Source: Adiantum capillus-veneris (taxonomy: Eukaryota > Streptophyta > Polypodiopsida > Polypodiales > Pteridaceae). Taken from it: a DNA stretch of 64,000 bases. Positions 62,031-64,000 of the stretch are shown piece after piece (position 1 is the stretch's first letter; each line of letters starts with the position of its first letter). Location: the NCBI GenBank assembly GCA_014529385.2, contig CM043962.1, positions 89,484,680 to 89,548,679 of the forward strand. The letters are read 5' to 3'. Position numbers and translations under genes: made by a program. Under the pieces are notes generated by a model. That model was not told the origin of the DNA. It made no database searches and saw only the letters and a list, made by a program, of their open reading frames with translations.

Positions 62031-64000
62031 ATGGCTTCTTCTTCAGAAAAGGAGGAGTATTTCATTCGGAAGTTCGATGGCAGCAACTTCACCATGTGGA
62101 AAGAGCGCATGAAAGATGTTCTGATTAACAAAGGCCTCTCAGAACCGTTGAAAGAGCGCGCAGAGGATGATGATTATACACAAGCTCAATGGGAGCTTTT
62201 GGATGCAAAAGCCATGGCTACGATACGTCTACATCTAGCCAAGTCAGTCTTCTTCACTATCATAGGGAAGAAAACAACCAAGGAACTATGGGATAGCTTA
62301 TGTTCAGCATGGGAGAGCAAAAGTGCATCCAACAAAGTTTTTCTCATGAAAAAGCTTATGAAGCTCAACATGAAAGAAGGTAGCACAGTTTCCGGTCACT
62401 TAAATGAGTTCAACTCCTTGTTCAGTCAACTGACATCTCAGGGCTTTAAGGAGTTGGACGATGAACTCAAGTCTATCTTCTTGTTATGCTCTCTACCCAG
62501 TTCATGGGATATCTTTTGCACAGCCATTAGCAATTCAGCTCCGAATGGTAAGTTAGAGTTCAATGCTGTCACAGATGCGTTGCTCACTGAAGAGATTCGT
62601 CGTAAATCTCTCGATGGTGCTAGTCATGGAGATGCATATATGGCTGGCAGTTCAACAAAAGCAAGAGGCCGTGACAGAAACAAATACAAAAGCAAAAGTA
62701 GAGATCGAAATCCTCGTAGTCCTAGCAGACACAGGAACCAAAGTAGAGACCGCAATGCCAAAAATGTCGAGTGTTACTATTGCCACAAGAAGGGTCATTA
62801 CAAAAAGGATTGTCGCAGTTTCCTAAGAGATCAGAAAAACATGCAAAAGGATAATTCTGGCAAAGGCAAAAGTACAGTAAAGATTGAGGAGCTCAATATT
62901 GTTGAGTCTCCCATACCTACCACTGCAGTAGAGGATGCTCCTCCTCCAGTGATGCTCATTATGCCCACAGAGATTCATCCCGAGGTGACAGCAAATGCCT
63001 CAAATGTTCTCATTTTCACTCCAGATCTCACTCCAGATGCTTTGGTTACACAGGATGAGGGTTATCCACAGAATTGGATCCTTGATTCTGGTGCAAGTTT
63101 TCATGTCACACTGCATAGAGAGTGGTTTTCCTCTTATGCATCCATGCATGGAATAGTCAAGCTTGGTGATTCCCATGAGCTTGACATTATTGGCATTGGT
63201 GATGTGAAACTTCAGATGCATAATGACACTACTTTTGTGCTGCAGAATGTCAGACATGTGCCCAAACTTACGAAAAGCTTGCTTTCTATAGGACAATTGG
63301 ATGATCTTGGCTACACTACAATTTTTGGTAATCGTTCTTGGATGATCCGCAAGAACGACCTTATCATGATGAAAGGTAATAAAAACGGATCCCTGTGCTC
63401 TTTGTTTGTTTCGAGTGTCAACGAACACTCTATCTATGTTGCCGAGCTGCCATCTCCTGAGTTGTGGCATAGCCGGCTAGGGCATATTAGCCAAAAGGGA
63501 ATGAAAACACTTCAACGATTTGGCTACTTATCTGTGTTAGATTACACGGACTTTCCAATGTGTGAGCATTGTCTATATGGCAAACAGACTAGATTGACAT
63601 CTTCGCCATTGAATAAGAAACTAGGCGAACCTCTAGACTTGGTGCACAGTGATTTGTGTGGTCCAATGCCACATAAAACTCTAGGGGGGGCAAACTACTT
63701 TCTCACGTTCATAGATGATTCTACCAAAAAGGTGTGGGTGTATCTCCTTAAGCGTAAGGAAGAAGTCTTTTCGACATTCCAACAATTCCTTGCCATGGTT
63801 GAGAACCAATCAGGAAAAAAGCTCAAAGCTTTTCGCACAGACAATGGTGGAGAATACGTCTCCACAGAGTTCAAGGATTTTTGCAATAGAAGAGGCATTC
63901 GGCGGCAGTTTACTGCTCCATACACACCTGCACAAAATGGGATAGCTTAAAGAATGAATCGTATGATTCAAGAGCGAGTTGTCTCTATGATGTCTATGGT
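62031..64000 (+). pseudogene. Ty1/Copia Gag-protease-integrase polyprotein, with nonsense codon, cut by window end
   Basis: Starts at ATG 62031 (MASSSEKEEYFIRKFDGSN). Gag capsid part: KFDGSNFTMWKERM, TTKELWDSL, then a basic Arg/Ser/Asn-rich stretch and the knuckle CYYCHKKGHYKKDC. Protease: NWILDSGASFHVT (D-S-G-A intact), VRHVPKLTKSLLSIGQL. Integrase: zinc-binding LWHSRLGHIS with CEHC, then HSDLCGP (first Asp) and FRTDNGGEYVS (second Asp). The frame stays open for 639 codons to a TAA at 63948-63950, where the catalytic Glu of the conserved NGxAERxNR motif is expected. The frame resumes RMNRMIQERVVSM beyond it. Otherwise this 5' part looks young and undamaged. Confidence 0.92.

Overview
The window reads as nuclear DNA of a plant with a very repeat-rich genome. 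It holds one intron-containing housekeeping gene, a type I inositol-polyphosphate 5-phosphatase with GT-AG introns and plant-type motifs, in about 58 kb of nested LTR retrotransposons and LINEs. Plant retroelement hallmarks are present: initiator-Met-tRNA and tRNA-Asp primer sites, a DUF4283/zinc-knuckle L1 ORF1, and Copia and Gypsy pol domains. A large-genome seed-free plant such as a fern is my guess, but the species cannot be fixed from sequence alone. No bacterial-type genes, rRNA, tRNA genes or CRISPR were seen.

Layout. 1-2348: non-coding, rich in microsatellites. 2385-5401 (+): the 5-phosphatase in nine inferred exons. 5402-6966: non-coding. 6967-8310: broken LINE piece, then a Gypsy-type LTR with a short internal tail. 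8711-19155 (-): complete, young-looking LTR retrotransposon with two 1056-bp LTRs, target duplication CCCAC, tRNA-Asp primer site and three gag-like ORFs. It has no reverse transcriptase, RNase H or integrase, and its 3-kb leader carries seven copies of a 24-nt palindrome. 19161-25217: LTR fragments of several families. 25218-38213 (-): decayed Gypsy element with a 6.8-kb L1-type LINE (26941-33756) nested in its integrase region. 39052-47264: LTR family Y, invaded by element X (target duplication CTTCC), whose 5' LTR was in turn invaded by a LINE with intact ORF1 and ORF2 (41446-46673). 47300-51555: LTR-gag-inverted LTR unit flanked by the duplication CTGCC. 51556-56860: LTR debris and a broken Gypsy element (+). 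About 57960-61300 (+): another broken Gypsy element. About 61300 to the end (+): 5' part of a Copia element running out of the window.

The most unusual content is (1) the pol-less LTR element with its palindrome array, degenerate retropepsin-like domain and recoding-type ORF junctions; (2) the intact LINE whose ORF1 and ORF2 are in one frame separated by a single UAG, with the start of the endonuclease lying before the first AUG of ORF2; (3) the provirus-like unit with two U3 outer ends. Boundaries come from hand-matching repeats, target duplications, PBS and PPT, so LTR ends are good to a few bases where a duplication is quoted and only approximate elsewhere.
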